A stretch of 64,000 bases of DNA, from the NCBI RefSeq assembly GCF_035046505.1, contig NC_089822.1, forward strand, positions 127,778,807-127,842,806, written 5' to 3'. Shown in pieces: positions 63,868 through 64,000 of the stretch. The position numbers and the translations under genes are program-made. How positions within the stretch are numbered: position 1 is the stretch's first letter; every line of letters starts with the position of its first letter. The notes under the pieces are model-generated. The model was not told where the DNA came from. It was given only the letters and a program-made list of their open reading frames with translations, and made no database searches. This stretch comes from Tiliqua scincoides. Lineage: Eukaryota; Chordata; Lepidosauria; Squamata; Scincidae.

Positions 63868-64000
63868 TTATGGGTCCAATCCTATCCAACTTTGGAGCAC
63901 CAGTGCAGTGGCAATGCAGCCCCAAGGTAAGGGAAAAAATTTTTCCCATACCTTGAAGAGGCCTATGTGACTGCCTCCCCACAACAGAAATGTAGCACAC
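63868..64000. repeat. foldback repeat cut by the window end
   Basis: ggtccaatcctatccaac, then 'gcaatgcagccccaaggtaa' and 'ccttgaagaggcctatgtg', the same family as 32.84-33.00 kb. Confidence 0.55.

Overview
The window reads as nuclear DNA of a squamate reptile (lizard or snake). The evidence is vertebrate genes with GT-AG introns, abundant CR1 and L2 LINEs, tRNA-derived SINEs of squamate type, a 5S-rRNA-derived SINE, many hAT-type MITEs with 8-bp target duplications, and one very young LTR element. Species cannot be fixed from sequence alone. Most open frames in the window are chance frames or transposon remnants. I find three spliced protein-coding genes and one microRNA.

Layout. (1) 0.7-2.8 kb, plus strand: a two-exon gene for a Myb/SANT-like DNA-binding protein (293 aa as modelled), with a polyA signal near 3.43 kb. 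(2) 5.05-27.84 kb, minus strand: COPZ1, the zeta-1 subunit of the COPI coat. All nine coding exons are present, the splice phases join, and the product is 177 aa. Its CpG-rich promoter lies at about 27.6-28.3 kb. Its 12.3-kb first intron holds the MIR148B hairpin (20.53-20.62 kb, same strand as COPZ1), and 290 bp from that a 2.18-kb LTR element (18.06-20.24 kb, opposite strand). (3) 28.3-39.1 kb: a repeat-rich spacer with three tandem copies of a short palindromic MITE, nested hAT elements and a Penelope-like remnant with a GIY-YIG frame. (4) 39.12-54.84 kb, plus strand: a five-exon gene for a compact CCCH-WWE-PARP mono-ADP-ribosyltransferase (462 aa). Its introns carry an inverted pair of CR1 copies, a non-LTR element with a 13-bp target duplication, and several MITEs. 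(5) 55-64 kb: no confident gene; old CR1, SINEs and two 5S-type SINEs.

The most striking item is the LTR element at 18.06-20.24 kb. It has two 405-bp LTRs that I read as identical, a 5-bp target duplication and a tRNA-Leu-type primer-binding site. Instead of pol it carries one 408-codon frame in which an unrecognised, possibly gag-related leader is fused to a spliced segment of the host gene HNRNPM (RRM2 plus the Gly/Met-rich region). Identical LTRs around a clearly diverged host segment suggest the capture is older than this insertion and that the chimera has been copied as an element. The repeat layer also shows a 5S-type SINE sharing its 3' tail with a LINE (a likely SINE/LINE partnership) and a palindromic family of about 85 bp with roughly 17 copies in the window.
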